This document shows, one piece after another, positions 34,595 through 44,002 of a DNA stretch of 64,000 nt. Position numbers and translations under genes: made by a program. The stretch is from positions 1,017,501-1,081,500 of the forward strand of contig NZ_CP053557.1 in assembly GCF_014524545.1 (NCBI RefSeq). The letters are read 5' to 3'. The stretch's first letter is position 1. Each line of letters opens with the position of its first letter. A model generated the notes under the pieces. That model ran no database searches, had not been told where the DNA came from, and worked only from the letters and a program-made list of their open reading frames with translations. This DNA comes from Exiguobacterium sp. Helios (GTDB lineage: Bacteria > Bacillota > Bacilli > Exiguobacteriales > Exiguobacteriaceae).

Positions 34595-35160
34595 AGATCG
34601 GTTTGATGGGCGGAACATTTGATCCACCCCATATCGGTCATCTGCTGATTGCCGAACAAGCGAAAGAGCAACTTCAACTGGATGCGGTCTGGTTTTTGCC
34701 GGCAAAACTGCCGCCGCACAAACAATCGACCGTGACGAGTGCGGCGAAACGGCTGCAACTTGTCCGAGAAGCCGTCCGGGACAATCAGGATTTTTCAGTC
34801 TCCGAGATTGAGTTCGAACGGGAAACGAAATCGTACACGTTTGATACAATCCGGGAACTGAAGAGACGTTATCCCGAGCATGCATTCTTTTTCCTGATCG
34901 GTGCGGATTCATTAGTCAGTTTAGGGACATGGCACCGGTCGGAAGAATTGTATAAGGAAATCGAATTCGGGGCAGTTGCACGTCCGGGAAGTCGTTATTT
35001 GATTCCGGAAGGCGCGCGTGTCACGGCAGTCGACATGCCGTTGCTTGAAGTCTCTTCGACTGACATCCGTCAACGGATGGCGAGAGGACGCAGCATCCGT
35101 TATCTTGTTCCGGAACCGGTCCGACAATTAATCGAGGAGTGGAACCTCTATGCGACTTGA
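34591..35160 (+). CDS. nadD: nicotinate-nucleotide adenylyltransferase
   Basis: 189 residues. Nucleotidyltransferase motif GGTFDPPHIGHL at the N terminus, LIGADSLVSLGTW in the middle and SSTDIRQRMARGRSIRYLVP at the C terminus. Makes deamido-NAD in NAD synthesis. ATGA overlap with yqeI and 11-bp overlap with yqeK. Confidence 0.95.
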   Translation: MKIGLMGGTFDPPHIGHLLIAEQAKEQLQLDAVWFLPAKLPPHKQSTVTSAAKRLQLVREAVRDNQDFSVSEIEFERETKSYTFDTIRELKRRYPEHAFFFLIGADSLVSLGTWHRSEELYKEIEFGAVARPGSRYLIPEGARVTAVDMPLLEVSSTDIRQRMARGRSIRYLVPEPVRQLIEEWNLYAT

Positions 35161-35725
35161 AGAAGCGAAACGAATCATTAAGGAAACGTTGCCCGAAAAA
35201 CGCTACATCCATACACTCGGCGTAGTCGAGACCGCCATTCAAATGGCACGACAATACGGGGTTCAGGAAGATAAAGCTGCTTTGGCAGCCATGTTGCACG
35301 ATTATGCGAAATATCGGAATGTGTCCGAGATGCAGCGTGTAGCAGTGGAACTTGGACTGGATGAATTACTCAATTATGATGAAGAATTGTTGCATGCACC
35401 GGTCGGGGCAGAACTCGTCAAGCGAGAACTCGGCATCGAGGACATGGAGATTTATCAAGCAATTGCTCATCATACGACGGGCGCTCCGGATATGCCGTTG
35501 CTCGATCAAATCATTTTTGTCGCAGATGCGATTGAGCCGAATCGTCAGTATCCGGGTGTCGAACAGCTTCGGCAGATTGCGCAGGAAGATTTGACGCAAG
35601 CTGTCATTGCGACACTTGTCCAGACGATTTCATTTTTATGCAAAAAACAAACAGTGATTTTTCCGTTGACGATTGAGACGTATAATGCGTTCGTTCCGGA
35701 AAAACGAAAGGGGACCGTCCTATGA
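35150..35725 (+). CDS. yqeK: YqeK HD-domain hydrolase (symmetrical Ap4A hydrolase family)
   Basis: 191 residues. HD-domain metal ligands in YIHTLGV, MLHDYAKY and the later AIAHHTTG / ADAIEPNR segments. Members hydrolyse diadenosine tetraphosphate to two ADP. The start lies 11 bp inside nadD, with GAGGAG upstream. The stop overlaps rsfS by 4 bp. Confidence 0.9.
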   Translation: MRLEEAKRIIKETLPEKRYIHTLGVVETAIQMARQYGVQEDKAALAAMLHDYAKYRNVSEMQRVAVELGLDELLNYDEELLHAPVGAELVKRELGIEDMEIYQAIAHHTTGAPDMPLLDQIIFVADAIEPNRQYPGVEQLRQIAQEDLTQAVIATLVQTISFLCKKQTVIFPLTIETYNAFVPEKRKGTVL

Positions 35726-36069
35726 CAGTCGAACAAGAATTAAAATTAATCGTAAATGCAATTGATGATAAACGTGCCGAGGACATCGTCGTACTCGACA
35801 TGTCGAGTATTTCGCCGATCGCGGATTACTTCGTGATTTGTGAAGGGAACTCGGAAAAACAAGTTCAAGCCATCGCGCGTGAAGTGAAAGAAGTCGCCCA
35901 CAAAAACGAATTACCAATCAAACGACTAGAAGGAATGGATGCAGCGCGCTGGGTCCTCGCGGATCTTGAGAGCGTCGTCGTACATGTCTTCCACCGTGAT
36001 GACCGTGATTATTACAACCTTGAGAAACTATGGGCAGATGCTCCTAAAGTCGAAGTCGAGATCGACTAA
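35722..36069 (+). CDS. rsfS: ribosomal silencing factor RsfS
   Basis: 115 residues. DIVVLDMSSISPIADYFVIC and the C-terminal DLESVVVHVFHRDDRDYYNLEKLW pattern (tryptophan at the end) are diagnostic (given here in parts). It binds L14 and blocks subunit joining when nutrients are low. AAAGGGGACC precedes the ATG. Confidence 0.94.
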   Translation: MTVEQELKLIVNAIDDKRAEDIVVLDMSSISPIADYFVICEGNSEKQVQAIAREVKEVAHKNELPIKRLEGMDAARWVLADLESVVVHVFHRDDRDYYNLEKLWADAPKVEVEID

Positions 36070-36797
36070 TGGCGTACGAACAGTTTGCGTATGTCTATGA
36101 CGAACTAATGCAAGATGTCCCGTATCCTGAATGGGTCGCGTGGGTACTTGAACAGGTCGAACCCGGCAAAAGAATCGCAGATATCGGTTGCGGGACCGGA
36201 ACGGCAACCTTGTTACTGGCTGACCATTATGAAGTCACCGGCGTCGATTTATCGGAAGAGATGCTTGAAATTGCTCAAGAAAAAGCAATGGAGACCAATC
36301 GGCACATTGATTTTTGGGTACAGGACATGCGGGAACTGGAATTGCCGGAACCGGTGGATGCGATAACGATTTTATGTGATTCCTTGAATTACTTGCAGAC
36401 GGAAGCAGATGTCAAACAGACATTCGACAGTGCAGTACGTTTGTTGACGGACGGTGGAAAGTTGTTGTTTGATGTTCATTCCCCTTATAAAATGGAGACA
36501 TTATTTAACGGGAAAACGTACGCGACCCATGCTGAGCAAAGTTCGTATATCTGGTTCGCGGATCCCGGTGAAGAACCGTTATCGGTTGTCCATGAACTGA
36601 CCTTCTTTATTGAAGGCGAGGACGGCCGGTACGATCGTGTCGACGAGACACATCATCAACGGACGTATCCGCCTGAACAATACATTACCTGGTTGCGCGA
36701 AGCAGGTTTTCGTGTATGTGCCGTAACCGGTGATTTTACATCCGATGCACCGACTGAAACAGCCGAACGTATTTTTTTCGTTGCTGAAAAAATATAA
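36069..36797 (+). CDS. yqeM: class I SAM-dependent methyltransferase (YqeM type)
   Basis: 242 residues. SAM motif I IADIGCGTGTATLLL, then the acidic GVDLSEEML, VQDMRELELP and a YxxPEQYITWL C-terminal part. It is the conserved last gene of the yqe operon; the substrate is unknown. The ATG overlaps the rsfS stop by one base. A terminator follows 9 bp later. Confidence 0.88.
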   Translation: MAYEQFAYVYDELMQDVPYPEWVAWVLEQVEPGKRIADIGCGTGTATLLLADHYEVTGVDLSEEMLEIAQEKAMETNRHIDFWVQDMRELELPEPVDAITILCDSLNYLQTEADVKQTFDSAVRLLTDGGKLLFDVHSPYKMETLFNGKTYATHAEQSSYIWFADPGEEPLSVVHELTFFIEGEDGRYDRVDETHHQRTYPPEQYITWLREAGFRVCAVTGDFTSDAPTETAERIFFVAEKI

Positions 36798-36805
36798 ACG
36801 TCTCT

Positions 36806-36839
36806 AACCATCAACGGATCTCATGTTGATGGTTTTTTT
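36806..36839 (+). terminator. intrinsic terminator of the yqe operon
   Basis: AACCATCAAC / GTTGATGGTT stem, 9-nt loop, then TTTTT. Confidence 0.9.
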
Positions 36840-36986
36840 ATGTTGTTTTAGGTTAGCAAGGCAATTGGTTGAAGCAAGGAAAACTAAATGAAACGAAAAG
36901 AGGGGCATGTCACCGGATAATAAAGAATAGTCCTGTTCAGAAGCGGCGGAAAGATTGATACAGTCGATGAGACAGGAGGGATATGG

Positions 36987-37604
36987 ATGACGATTCCACG
37001 TTTACAGCAAGTAGCAACGATTGCGGTTGTTCTCTTACTGCTCGTTGTCTTATTTGTTCCGCTACCTTCATGTTCGAACGAGGCATTGGTTGAAAAACCG
37101 GCAGTCGTTGAACGAGAACAGGAAGCACAGGCAGAAGACCGTTCGGCGGATCAGACGCTCGTCCAAAAAAAAATCATGGTTGATATCAAAGGGGCGGTCA
37201 AACGGCCCGGTCCATACAGTTTTCGACTCGGTGATCGCGTTCAAGATGCCATTAAACGTGCAGAAGTGACGGCAGAAGCGGATATCAAACAACTTAATCT
37301 CGCAGCACGTTTAATTGATGGTCAGGAAGTGATTGTTCCGACTAAGAAACAGGTTAAGACATCCAAGAAGGCAGTACCCGAAACGTCTGAACAAGCGGAA
37401 GTGCCAAAAGGATTAGTTGATTTAAATGCAGCGACGGAAGAACAACTGTTGGAAGTACCGGGAATCGGTCCTGCGAAGGCCAGTGCGATTTTACAATACC
37501 GGGAAGAAAAAGACGGCTTTGCAACATATGAGAATCTGGGCGATGTGAAAGGATTTGGACCGAAGACGTTGGAAAATCTGAAAGCTTATCTCATCGTCTA
37601 CTGA
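36987..37604 (+). CDS. comEA: competence DNA receptor ComEA
   Basis: 205 residues. N-terminal membrane anchor (about residues 8-27), a SLBB-type segment (IKGAVKRPGPYSFRLGDRV), a Lys-rich linker and two helix-hairpin-helix motifs at the C terminus (VDLNAATEEQLLEVPGIG; NLGDVKGFGPKTLENL). It binds incoming DNA outside the membrane. AGGAGGGATATGG precedes the ATG. I see no clear ComK box upstream. The stop overlaps the comEC start by 1 bp; the usual comEB between them is absent. Confidence 0.93.
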   Translation: MTIPRLQQVATIAVVLLLLVVLFVPLPSCSNEALVEKPAVVEREQEAQAEDRSADQTLVQKKIMVDIKGAVKRPGPYSFRLGDRVQDAIKRAEVTAEADIKQLNLAARLIDGQEVIVPTKKQVKTSKKAVPETSEQAEVPKGLVDLNAATEEQLLEVPGIGPAKASAILQYREEKDGFATYENLGDVKGFGPKTLENLKAYLIVY

Positions 37605-39763
37605 TGCCGCTGTTGCCTTTATTTTTTATGATCGGACTCATCGCCTTAAAAGAATCCCTGTGGCTGGTTGCGGTCTGTTCGATGATTCTTGTACTGAAAT
37701 CCTGGTCGATGTCGAAGTACTCTGTTTTGTCGCTCGTTGGACTGACGATTGTATTTTTAATGAGTATGACGACAGAACAGCTGGCTGCGCCGATTCAGGT
37801 CATCGATATTCTGGACGCGAAGCAGAATGGCGACAGAATCCGTTATCTCGCCGAATCCGAAAATCAGCAAATCGTTGTCGCAGCCACGTTGGATGAAAAA
37901 ACAGACCGTGACTATGAGCGAATCGGGCAACGGTGTGAAGTCGAGTTGGAGGAACGGCCGGTATTGCCTCGAGTGAATCTGGGCGGATTTGATGAAGCCC
38001 GTTGGATGCGAATCGAACAGTTACGAGGGAAGTATGAGGTCGTAACGTGGGGGAAATGTACTGAGACACCGGGACTTGGGGCGAATGGACGCCGTATTCG
38101 TCAGCAGTGGATGACGCGGATTGAGCAACTTCCGATCAAACAAGCCTTGTACGTGGAAGCCTTAGTATTAGGGGAAGATCGTTTGATGGATCAGACGACG
38201 ATGGAACGATTCAAAAAGTTCGGTTTGCTCCATGCGATTGTTATTTCCGGTTCACATATCGCCTTTTTGATTGTGACGATGTTATGGCTTTTAAAAAAAC
38301 TGCGGTTGACGCGGGAGCGGAGATTTGAATTTCTATTAATGACCCTGCCGTTGTACGGATGGTTGACGGAGTGGAGTGCTCCAGTCACACGTGCAGTGTG
38401 TGTCGCCATGGTACTGCTGTTCTGTCACCGGATCAATCGGCGACCGGATCCCTTGGTGGTCATCGGTACAATCGGGGCATTTCAATTGGCAGTCTCGTAT
38501 ACGTATCTGTACGATGTCGGATTTCAACTGACCGTCGGATTGACGATCTTTTTATTACTGTCCCGCAAGATGTTGGAAACGATCAAACGTCCCTGGAACT
38601 GGTTGCTGATTAGCTTTTGGGCGCAAATCATGACAAGTCTAGTCCTGCAATTGGCGCAACAGACAGAAGTTTCCTTTTGGTCCCCGCTGTTGAATTTGAT
38701 TATCGGGGGATGGATTGAATGGGTGATTCTACCGCTGTCTTTCCTTGTCAGTGCAACTGTGCTGATTCCGTCGTCTGATAATCTGATTGGTCTGCATGGT
38801 AAGGCTACTTCTTTTTTGGATCAAGCATTGACTTGGGCGGAGAAACTCCCCGTTCCAACCGTTGCGGTTCATCTGTTTTCGCTTCCTGTGTTTCTGATTA
38901 TGGCAGGAGTGGTCCTCACAGGCTGGTGGTTGGCTGACCGCAAATGGTTCGGTCATCTTGTCCCGCTGGTCGGGCTGCTCGCAGCGAGCCTTTATATGGA
39001 TCAGCAAACGCCGGAACGAATCACCTTTCTTGACGTCGGACAGGGAGACAGCACCATCATCGAAAAAGCAGGAGAAACGTTTGTCATTGATACAGGGGGA
39101 ACGTTTTCCTTATCACTTCGTCCCCCGTTGCGTCCGTTTGATCCGGGAGGGCAAATCGTAGCCCCGTTTTTACATACGCGGGGAGAAACGCGGATTGAAG
39201 GGCTGGTCATCACGCATGCAGACCATGATCATATCGGCGGATTGCTAGGGGTTTTGCGAAAAATTCAAGTCGATACGATTTATATGGGTCAGTTCGACAA
39301 TCAAGATGCGAAACGCCACGCGTTGATCGAACAGATTGAAGCGATAGGAACACGCATTGAATACATTCGTTCAGGACAACGGATTCGTCCCTGGCTCAAG
39401 GTATTGGCTCCAGCAGCGAGCGAGGAAGAAGAAAATGACCGGTCGGTCGTGTTACTTGCTGACGTTGCCGGGAAACGTGTCTTATTGACGGGAGATGCGA
39501 GTATCAATCAAGAGGAAACATGGTCCGTCCCCAAAGTCGACATTTTAAAAGCGGGGCATCACGGTTCAAAAACGTCAACTGGAGAACAGCTTTTGCAGAA
39601 AACGGATCCGGAACTGATCATCATTTCGGCAGGACGAAATAACCGGTATGGTCACCCTCATGCAGAAGTATTGGAGCGGACAAGGAATCGGAATGTCATG
39701 CGGACCGATCAATCGGGAATGATAACTTGTTCTGCAACAGGCTGTGAACCTATGCTAAAATAA
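37604..39763 (+). CDS. comEC: DNA uptake channel ComEC/Rec2
   Basis: 719 residues. N-terminal soluble OB-like part (DUF4131), the multi-helix Competence domain (LVLGEDRLMD ... GLLHAIVISGSHIAFLIV), and a C-terminal metallo-beta-lactamase domain (FLDVGQGDSTII, THADHDHIGG, GDAS, KAGHHGSKTS). It forms the transport channel for single-stranded DNA and may degrade the other strand. Translation is coupled to comEA. Confidence 0.94.
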   Translation: MPLLPLFFMIGLIALKESLWLVAVCSMILVLKSWSMSKYSVLSLVGLTIVFLMSMTTEQLAAPIQVIDILDAKQNGDRIRYLAESENQQIVVAATLDEKTDRDYERIGQRCEVELEERPVLPRVNLGGFDEARWMRIEQLRGKYEVVTWGKCTETPGLGANGRRIRQQWMTRIEQLPIKQALYVEALVLGEDRLMDQTTMERFKKFGLLHAIVISGSHIAFLIVTMLWLLKKLRLTRERRFEFLLMTLPLYGWLTEWSAPVTRAVCVAMVLLFCHRINRRPDPLVVIGTIGAFQLAVSYTYLYDVGFQLTVGLTIFLLLSRKMLETIKRPWNWLLISFWAQIMTSLVLQLAQQTEVSFWSPLLNLIIGGWIEWVILPLSFLVSATVLIPSSDNLIGLHGKATSFLDQALTWAEKLPVPTVAVHLFSLPVFLIMAGVVLTGWWLADRKWFGHLVPLVGLLAASLYMDQQTPERITFLDVGQGDSTIIEKAGETFVIDTGGTFSLSLRPPLRPFDPGGQIVAPFLHTRGETRIEGLVITHADHDHIGGLLGVLRKIQVDTIYMGQFDNQDAKRHALIEQIEAIGTRIEYIRSGQRIRPWLKVLAPAASEEEENDRSVVLLADVAGKRVLLTGDASINQEETWSVPKVDILKAGHHGSKTSTGEQLLQKTDPELIIISAGRNNRYGHPHAEVLERTRNRNVMRTDQSGMITCSATGCEPMLK

Positions 39764-39764
39764 A

Positions 39765-39795
39765 AAACAGCAACCCCCCAAGGTTGCTGTTTTAC
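39765..39795. terminator. bidirectional intrinsic terminator between comEC and yqzM
   Basis: AAACAGCAACC / GGTTGCTGTTT stem, loop CCCCAA. Followed by TT on the + strand and by a T-run (TTTTTATTTT) on the - strand. Confidence 0.85.
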
Positions 39796-39798
39796 TGA

Positions 39799-39960
39799 TT
39801 ATAGGCTTAAGAATTTAATGACAACGCCAATGATGAACAAGACTGCGAAAAAGCCGAACGATGCGCCAAAACCGACCGCTGAGTCAAGCGCGTCATTACG
39901 TTTTGACTGAATATCGTTTTCAAACGCATTCTCACTTGGTGGACGTACTGAATGTGCCAT
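39799..39960 (-). CDS. yqzM: YqzM family small membrane protein
   Basis: 53 residues, below usual length cut-offs. The sequence contains FENDIQSKRNDALDSAVGFG followed by a hydrophobic helix (about residues 35-51). This matches what I recall of Bacillus YqzM, and the place between comEC and holA on the opposite strand is the same as in Bacillus. AGGGGGAATGCAGC precedes the ATG. The function is unknown. Confidence 0.85.
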   Translation of the reverse strand: MAHSVRPPSENAFENDIQSKRNDALDSAVGFGASFGFFAVLFIIGVVIKFLSL

Positions 39961-40062
39961 GCTGCATTCCCCCTAAAAATAGATTCCGCTTCTAGTATAG
40001 CGGAATAAAAGAGGATTATCTATGATGAAGTTAAGAACAAACTGTGAAATGTGGTGGGGAAG

Positions 40063-41064
40063 ATGAAAACACCTTGGCTTGTCAACGGAAAACTGGCGAA
40101 CCTTTATTTATTATATGGAACGGAACGACATCTTTTGGAAGAATGGGAACGTGAAATCGTCAAAGCCGCATTGCCGGACGGCGAACGCTTTGATTACATG
40201 AAGATTGATTTAAACGATCAACCGCTCGATGCGGTACTCGATGAAGCGGAAACGGTCCCTTTTTTAAGTGATTACCGTGTCGTCATCGCTAAACCGGCTA
40301 CTTTTTTGACAGGTGCAAAAGACAAGAAAACACATAACGTGGAGCGGTTGACTGAATACATCGTCCAACCTGCGGATTATGCAGTTGTCGTTTTGATTGT
40401 TGAGGCGGAAAAACTGGATGAGCGAAAAACGATTGTCAAACGGTTAAAAGACCGGGCTGTCGTACTCGAAGCAAAAAAACCGACGACGGAAGAACTGTTT
40501 CGTTTCGTGATGGATGCGGTCAATGACAAAGGGTACCGGATGGAACGGCCTGCCATCGAACGATTGATTTTCCTGACGGGTGAGATGTGGGCGACACTGA
40601 CACGTGAACTAGATAAACTCATGCTTTATGCCGGAGATCATCCGACGATTGAACTGGAAGATGTTAATTTACTGGTGCCGCGGACGTTAGAGGATAATGT
40701 GTTCCAACTGACGGATTATCTGATGAAACGTCAACTTGAACCGGCGATTCGATTGATTCGCGATCTCGAAAAGCAGGGACAGGAAGTGTTGGCGTTACTT
40801 GGACTGATGGCACGACAGTACCGGATGATGTTGTTGTCCAAACGTCTGGCGGAACAAGGGTACGGGGAACGGCAAATCGCGTCCAAAGTCGGGGCGCATC
40901 CATATGCGATTAAACTCGCCCTACAGGCTGGTAAACGGTTTACGTTCGCGCAGCTCGAACAGGCATTGGTCGCAATCACGACGACAGACGAGGGTATGAA
41001 GACGGGCCGAGGTGACAAACGGATATTGTTTGACGCCCTGATTGTCCGGCTCGCTACATTATAG
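40063..41064 (+). CDS. holA: DNA polymerase III subunit delta
   Basis: 333 residues. Clamp-loader AAA+-like fold lacking a working Walker A; N-terminal YLLYGTERHLLEEWEREI and C-terminal KTGRGDKRILFDALIVRL are typical of Firmicute HolA. It opens the sliding clamp. The ATG at 40063 follows GGTGGGGA; GTG codons at 40051 and 40054 overlap that site. Conserved position after comEC. Confidence 0.9.
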   Translation: MKTPWLVNGKLANLYLLYGTERHLLEEWEREIVKAALPDGERFDYMKIDLNDQPLDAVLDEAETVPFLSDYRVVIAKPATFLTGAKDKKTHNVERLTEYIVQPADYAVVVLIVEAEKLDERKTIVKRLKDRAVVLEAKKPTTEELFRFVMDAVNDKGYRMERPAIERLIFLTGEMWATLTRELDKLMLYAGDHPTIELEDVNLLVPRTLEDNVFQLTDYLMKRQLEPAIRLIRDLEKQGQEVLALLGLMARQYRMMLLSKRLAEQGYGERQIASKVGAHPYAIKLALQAGKRFTFAQLEQALVAITTTDEGMKTGRGDKRILFDALIVRLATL

Positions 41065-41076
41065 GAGGCAGAGCAG

Positions 41077-41508
41077 ATGGAGATTCGAATCATTTCAGCA
41101 ACAGAGGTCATTCCACTTCGAAAAGAAGTATTACGTCCCAACCAGCCGATTGAAATGTGTGTCTATCCGGACGATGATCTCGAATCCACTTTTCATTTAG
41201 GAGCCGTCAAAGACGGAAGGATTGTAGCTATCGGTACTTTCTCCAATCGTCCTCATGAGGCGTATCCGGAATTGACCTATCAATTACGCGGAATGGCATC
41301 GAGTCCTGCTGTCCGTGGAGAAGGATATGGAAAAGCATTGTTAGAAGAGGCACGAAATCGACTGAAAGCAAAAGGTGCAGACGGTTGGTGGTGTAACGCC
41401 CGACTCAATGCCGTTCCTTTTTACGAACGATTGGGTTTGGCAGTTGCAAGTGAGTCATTCGAAATTGAAGGAATCGGTCCGCATCATGTCATGGTAGATC
41501 GTTTCTGA
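41077..41508 (+). CDS. GNAT family N-acetyltransferase
   Basis: 143 residues. The acetyl-CoA loop is VRGEGYGKALLEEA (R/Q-x-x-G-x-G/A form), followed by WWCNARLNAVPFYERLGL, the GNAT motif B with its Tyr. The substrate is unknown. AGGAGGCAGAGCAG precedes the ATG, 12 bp after holA, so it is probably co-transcribed. Confidence 0.85.
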   Translation: MEIRIISATEVIPLRKEVLRPNQPIEMCVYPDDDLESTFHLGAVKDGRIVAIGTFSNRPHEAYPELTYQLRGMASSPAVRGEGYGKALLEEARNRLKAKGADGWWCNARLNAVPFYERLGLAVASESFEIEGIGPHHVMVDRF

Positions 41509-41521
41509 GAAAAAAGAAAAA

Positions 41522-41548
41522 AGGCTGACTCAAAAGTCAGCCTCTTTT
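41522..41548 (+). terminator. intrinsic terminator after the GNAT gene
   Basis: AGGCTGACT / AGTCAGCCT stem, loop CAAA, then CTTTT. Confidence 0.88.
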
Positions 41549-41554
41549 AGATAC

Positions 41555-41591
41555 AAAAAAATCACCACCGGAGCGGGCTCCGAGAGGTGAT
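41555..41591 (-). terminator. intrinsic terminator of rpsT
   Basis: On the - strand ATCACC / GGTGAT with inner CGGAG/CTCCG, then TTTTTTT. Confidence 0.8.
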
Positions 41592-41617
41592 CGATCACTG
41601 TATCCTTCAAAGAAGAA

Positions 41618-41878
41618 TTAAAGTGCGTTTACGAGACGAGCGAGACGTGATTTGTCACGACCAGCTTTGTTGCTGTGGATAAGACCTTTAGCAGCAGCTT
41701 TGTCGATTTTCTTAGATGCTGTGTTGAAAGCTACGAGCGCTTGCTCTTTGTTGCCTTCAGTAGCGAAAGTTTCGACTGCTTTGATAGCTGAACGCATAGA
41801 CGATTTACGTTGTACGTTAGCGACGCGGCGTTTTTCAGCTGTTTTAACACGCTTGATTGCTGATTTAATGTTAGCCAT
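41618..41878 (-). CDS. rpsT: 30S ribosomal protein S20
   Basis: 86 residues, the normal length. It begins [18 protein letters not shown] and ends [10 protein letters not shown], with high Lys/Arg/Ala content; it binds 16S rRNA early in 30S assembly. The ATG at 41878 has GGAGGTGAATC upstream; the longer frame to 41932 is leader sequence. Divergent from lepA, convergent with holA, as in Bacillus. Confidence 0.96.
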   Translation of the reverse strand: MANIKSAIKRVKTAEKRRVANVQRKSSMRSAIKAVETFATEGNKEQALVAFNTASKKIDKAAAKGLIHSNKAGRDKSRLARLVNAL

Positions 41879-41956
41879 GGATGATTCACCTCCAAGAAAA
41901 CTCATTCGAGATTTATATTCGCATATCTGCATTTATCGTTCAACAGAACAAACACA

Positions 41957-41985
41957 ATTGTAGCAAACGTTTTTCTTAAAAGCAA
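41957..41985 (-). promoter_or_regulatory. rpsT promoter
   Basis: On the - strand: TTGCTT (-35, 41985-41980), 17-bp spacer, TACAAT (-10, 41962-41957). The ~70-nt leader could carry autoregulation by S20. Confidence 0.6.
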
Positions 41986-42059
41986 TAACAGCTCTAGGGT
42001 TTCTTTCGATTTTTGTTTTTTTGGAAAACAAAACGAGATGGTGCACCCCGTGTGATTTT

Positions 42060-42068
42060 TGGTATAAT
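42060..42068 (+). promoter_or_regulatory. extended -10 promoter of lepA
   Basis: TGgTATAAT at 42060-42068, 44 bp before the lepA start; no strong -35. Confidence 0.55.
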
Positions 42069-42111
42069 GAAGCGTATGTACGTTTGACTATAAGGTAAGG
42101 TGACTATAAAC

Positions 42112-43935
42112 ATGAATAATGCAGATCGTTTAAAGCGGCAAAAAAGTATTCGTAATTTCTCTATCATCGCTCATATCGACCACGGGAAATCGACACTTGC
42201 TGACCGTATTTTAGAAAAAACAGGTGCTTTGACATCACGTGAGATGAAAGATCAGACACTGGATGCGATGGATTTGGAACGTGAACGTGGGATTACCATT
42301 AAGTTGAATGCTGTTCAATTGAAGTATACGGCAAAAGATGGTGAGGAATATATCCTCCATCTGATTGATACACCGGGACACGTCGACTTCACATACGAAG
42401 TTTCCCGTTCCCTCGCAGCTTGTGAAGGAGCTGTCCTCGTCGTTGATGCGGCGCAAGGCATCGAAGCACAAACACTGGCTAACGTGTATTTGGCACTGGA
42501 TAACGACTTGGAAATCTTGCCGATCATCAATAAGATTGATTTGCCTTCAGCAGACGTCGAACGTGTTCGTCAAGAGATTGAAGACGTAATTGGACTGGAT
42601 GCTTCTGAAGCGGTTCCGACATCCGCGAAAGCCGGTATCGGGATTGAAGAGATCCTCGAACAAATCGTTGCGAAAGTTCCGGCACCGACGGGTGACCCGG
42701 AAGCACCGCTCGAAGCGTTGATTTTCGATTCGTATTACGATGCCTACCGTGGTGTCGTCGCGTCGATTCGTGTCGTCAACGGGACGGTGAAAGTCGGTGA
42801 CAAGATTCGGATGATGTCGACCGGAAAAGACTTTGAGGTCTTGGAACTCGCGGTCTCGACACCGAAACCGCTCCGTCAAAAAGAATTGACGGTAGGAGAT
42901 GTCGGTACGTTATCGGCTTCGATTAAAACAGTTGGTGATGTTCGCGTCGGGGATACGATTACCTTGGCGAAACAACCGGCGACAGAAGCTTTACCGGGAT
43001 ACCGGAAGATGAACCCGATGGTATACTGTGGTCTGTATCCGATTGACGCAGCACGCTATAATGATTTGCGTGAAGCGCTCGAACGTCTTCAATTGAGTGA
43101 CGCAGCACTTGAATTCGAGCCGGAAACATCACAGGCGCTCGGATTCGGTTTCCGTTGCGGATTCCTTGGTATGCTTCACATGGAAATCATTCAGGAACGG
43201 ATTGAACGCGAATTCAACATCGATATGATCACGACGGCTCCATCGGTTATCTATCATGTGACGACGACGGCCGGAGAAGTACTCCATGTCGATAACCCGT
43301 CGAAGATGCCGGAACAACAAAAAGTCGAGTTCATCGAAGAGCCATACGTTAAAGCAGCCGTTATGACACCAAACGACTATGTCGGTGCTATCATGGAGCT
43401 CTGTCAAAAGAAACGCGGAACGTTCATTGATATGGAATACATCGATACGGCACGTGTTAAAATCACGTATGAACTCCCGTTATCGGAAATCGTCTATGAT
43501 TTCTTTGATCAGTTGAAATCAAGCACAAAAGGATATGCGTCGCTGGATTATGAATTGATCGGCTATCAGCAATCGCGTCTTGTTAAGATGGATATCTTAC
43601 TCAACAATGAAAACGTCGATGCCTTGAGTTTCATCGTTCACCGTGATTTTGCGTACGAACGTGGGAAAGTCATCGTTGATAAATTAAAAGCACTCATTCC
43701 GCGGATGCAGTTCGAAGTACCAATTCAAGCGGCCGTCGGAACGAAGATTGTCGCCCGTTCGACAATCAAAGCGTTACGGAAAAACGTTCTCGCCAAGTGT
43801 TATGGCGGAGACATCTCGCGTAAACGTAAATTGCTCGAGAAGCAAAAAGAAGGTAAGAAACGCATGAAGATGGTAGGCTCGGTAGAGGTACCGCAAGAAG
43901 CCTTCATGTCGGTTCTGTCGATGGATGAAGATTAA
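42112..43935 (+). CDS. lepA: elongation factor 4 (LepA), back-translocating GTPase
   Basis: 607 residues. G domain with AHIDHGKST at residues 20-28, DTPGHVDF (G3) and NKIDLPSA (G4), then domains II, III, V and the LepA-specific C-terminal domain ([24 protein letters not shown], in part). It acts on the ribosome during translation stress. The ATG at 42112 is preferred over GTG 42100, with AAGGTG upstream. Confidence 0.96.
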   Translation: MNNADRLKRQKSIRNFSIIAHIDHGKSTLADRILEKTGALTSREMKDQTLDAMDLERERGITIKLNAVQLKYTAKDGEEYILHLIDTPGHVDFTYEVSRSLAACEGAVLVVDAAQGIEAQTLANVYLALDNDLEILPIINKIDLPSADVERVRQEIEDVIGLDASEAVPTSAKAGIGIEEILEQIVAKVPAPTGDPEAPLEALIFDSYYDAYRGVVASIRVVNGTVKVGDKIRMMSTGKDFEVLELAVSTPKPLRQKELTVGDVGTLSASIKTVGDVRVGDTITLAKQPATEALPGYRKMNPMVYCGLYPIDAARYNDLREALERLQLSDAALEFEPETSQALGFGFRCGFLGMLHMEIIQERIEREFNIDMITTAPSVIYHVTTTAGEVLHVDNPSKMPEQQKVEFIEEPYVKAAVMTPNDYVGAIMELCQKKRGTFIDMEYIDTARVKITYELPLSEIVYDFFDQLKSSTKGYASLDYELIGYQQSRLVKMDILLNNENVDALSFIVHRDFAYERGKVIVDKLKALIPRMQFEVPIQAAVGTKIVARSTIKALRKNVLAKCYGGDISRKRKLLEKQKEGKKRMKMVGSVEVPQEAFMSVLSMDED

Positions 43936-43944
43936 GGAAGACAC

Positions 43945-43975
43945 AAAGGGGGCGTTTCTGGCGCACCCTTTTTCT
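43945..43975 (+). terminator. probable intrinsic terminator after lepA
   Basis: AAAGGG ... CCCTTT with an inner GC/GC pair, then TTTC. The stem is imperfect. Confidence 0.55.
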
Positions 43976-44002
43976 GTTTAAGTGAAGAAAGGATGAGGCG
44001 AA

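Noticed and set aside
36840-36986. ComK box upstream of comEA
   Set aside because: I could not find paired AAAA-N5-TTTT elements at proper spacing.
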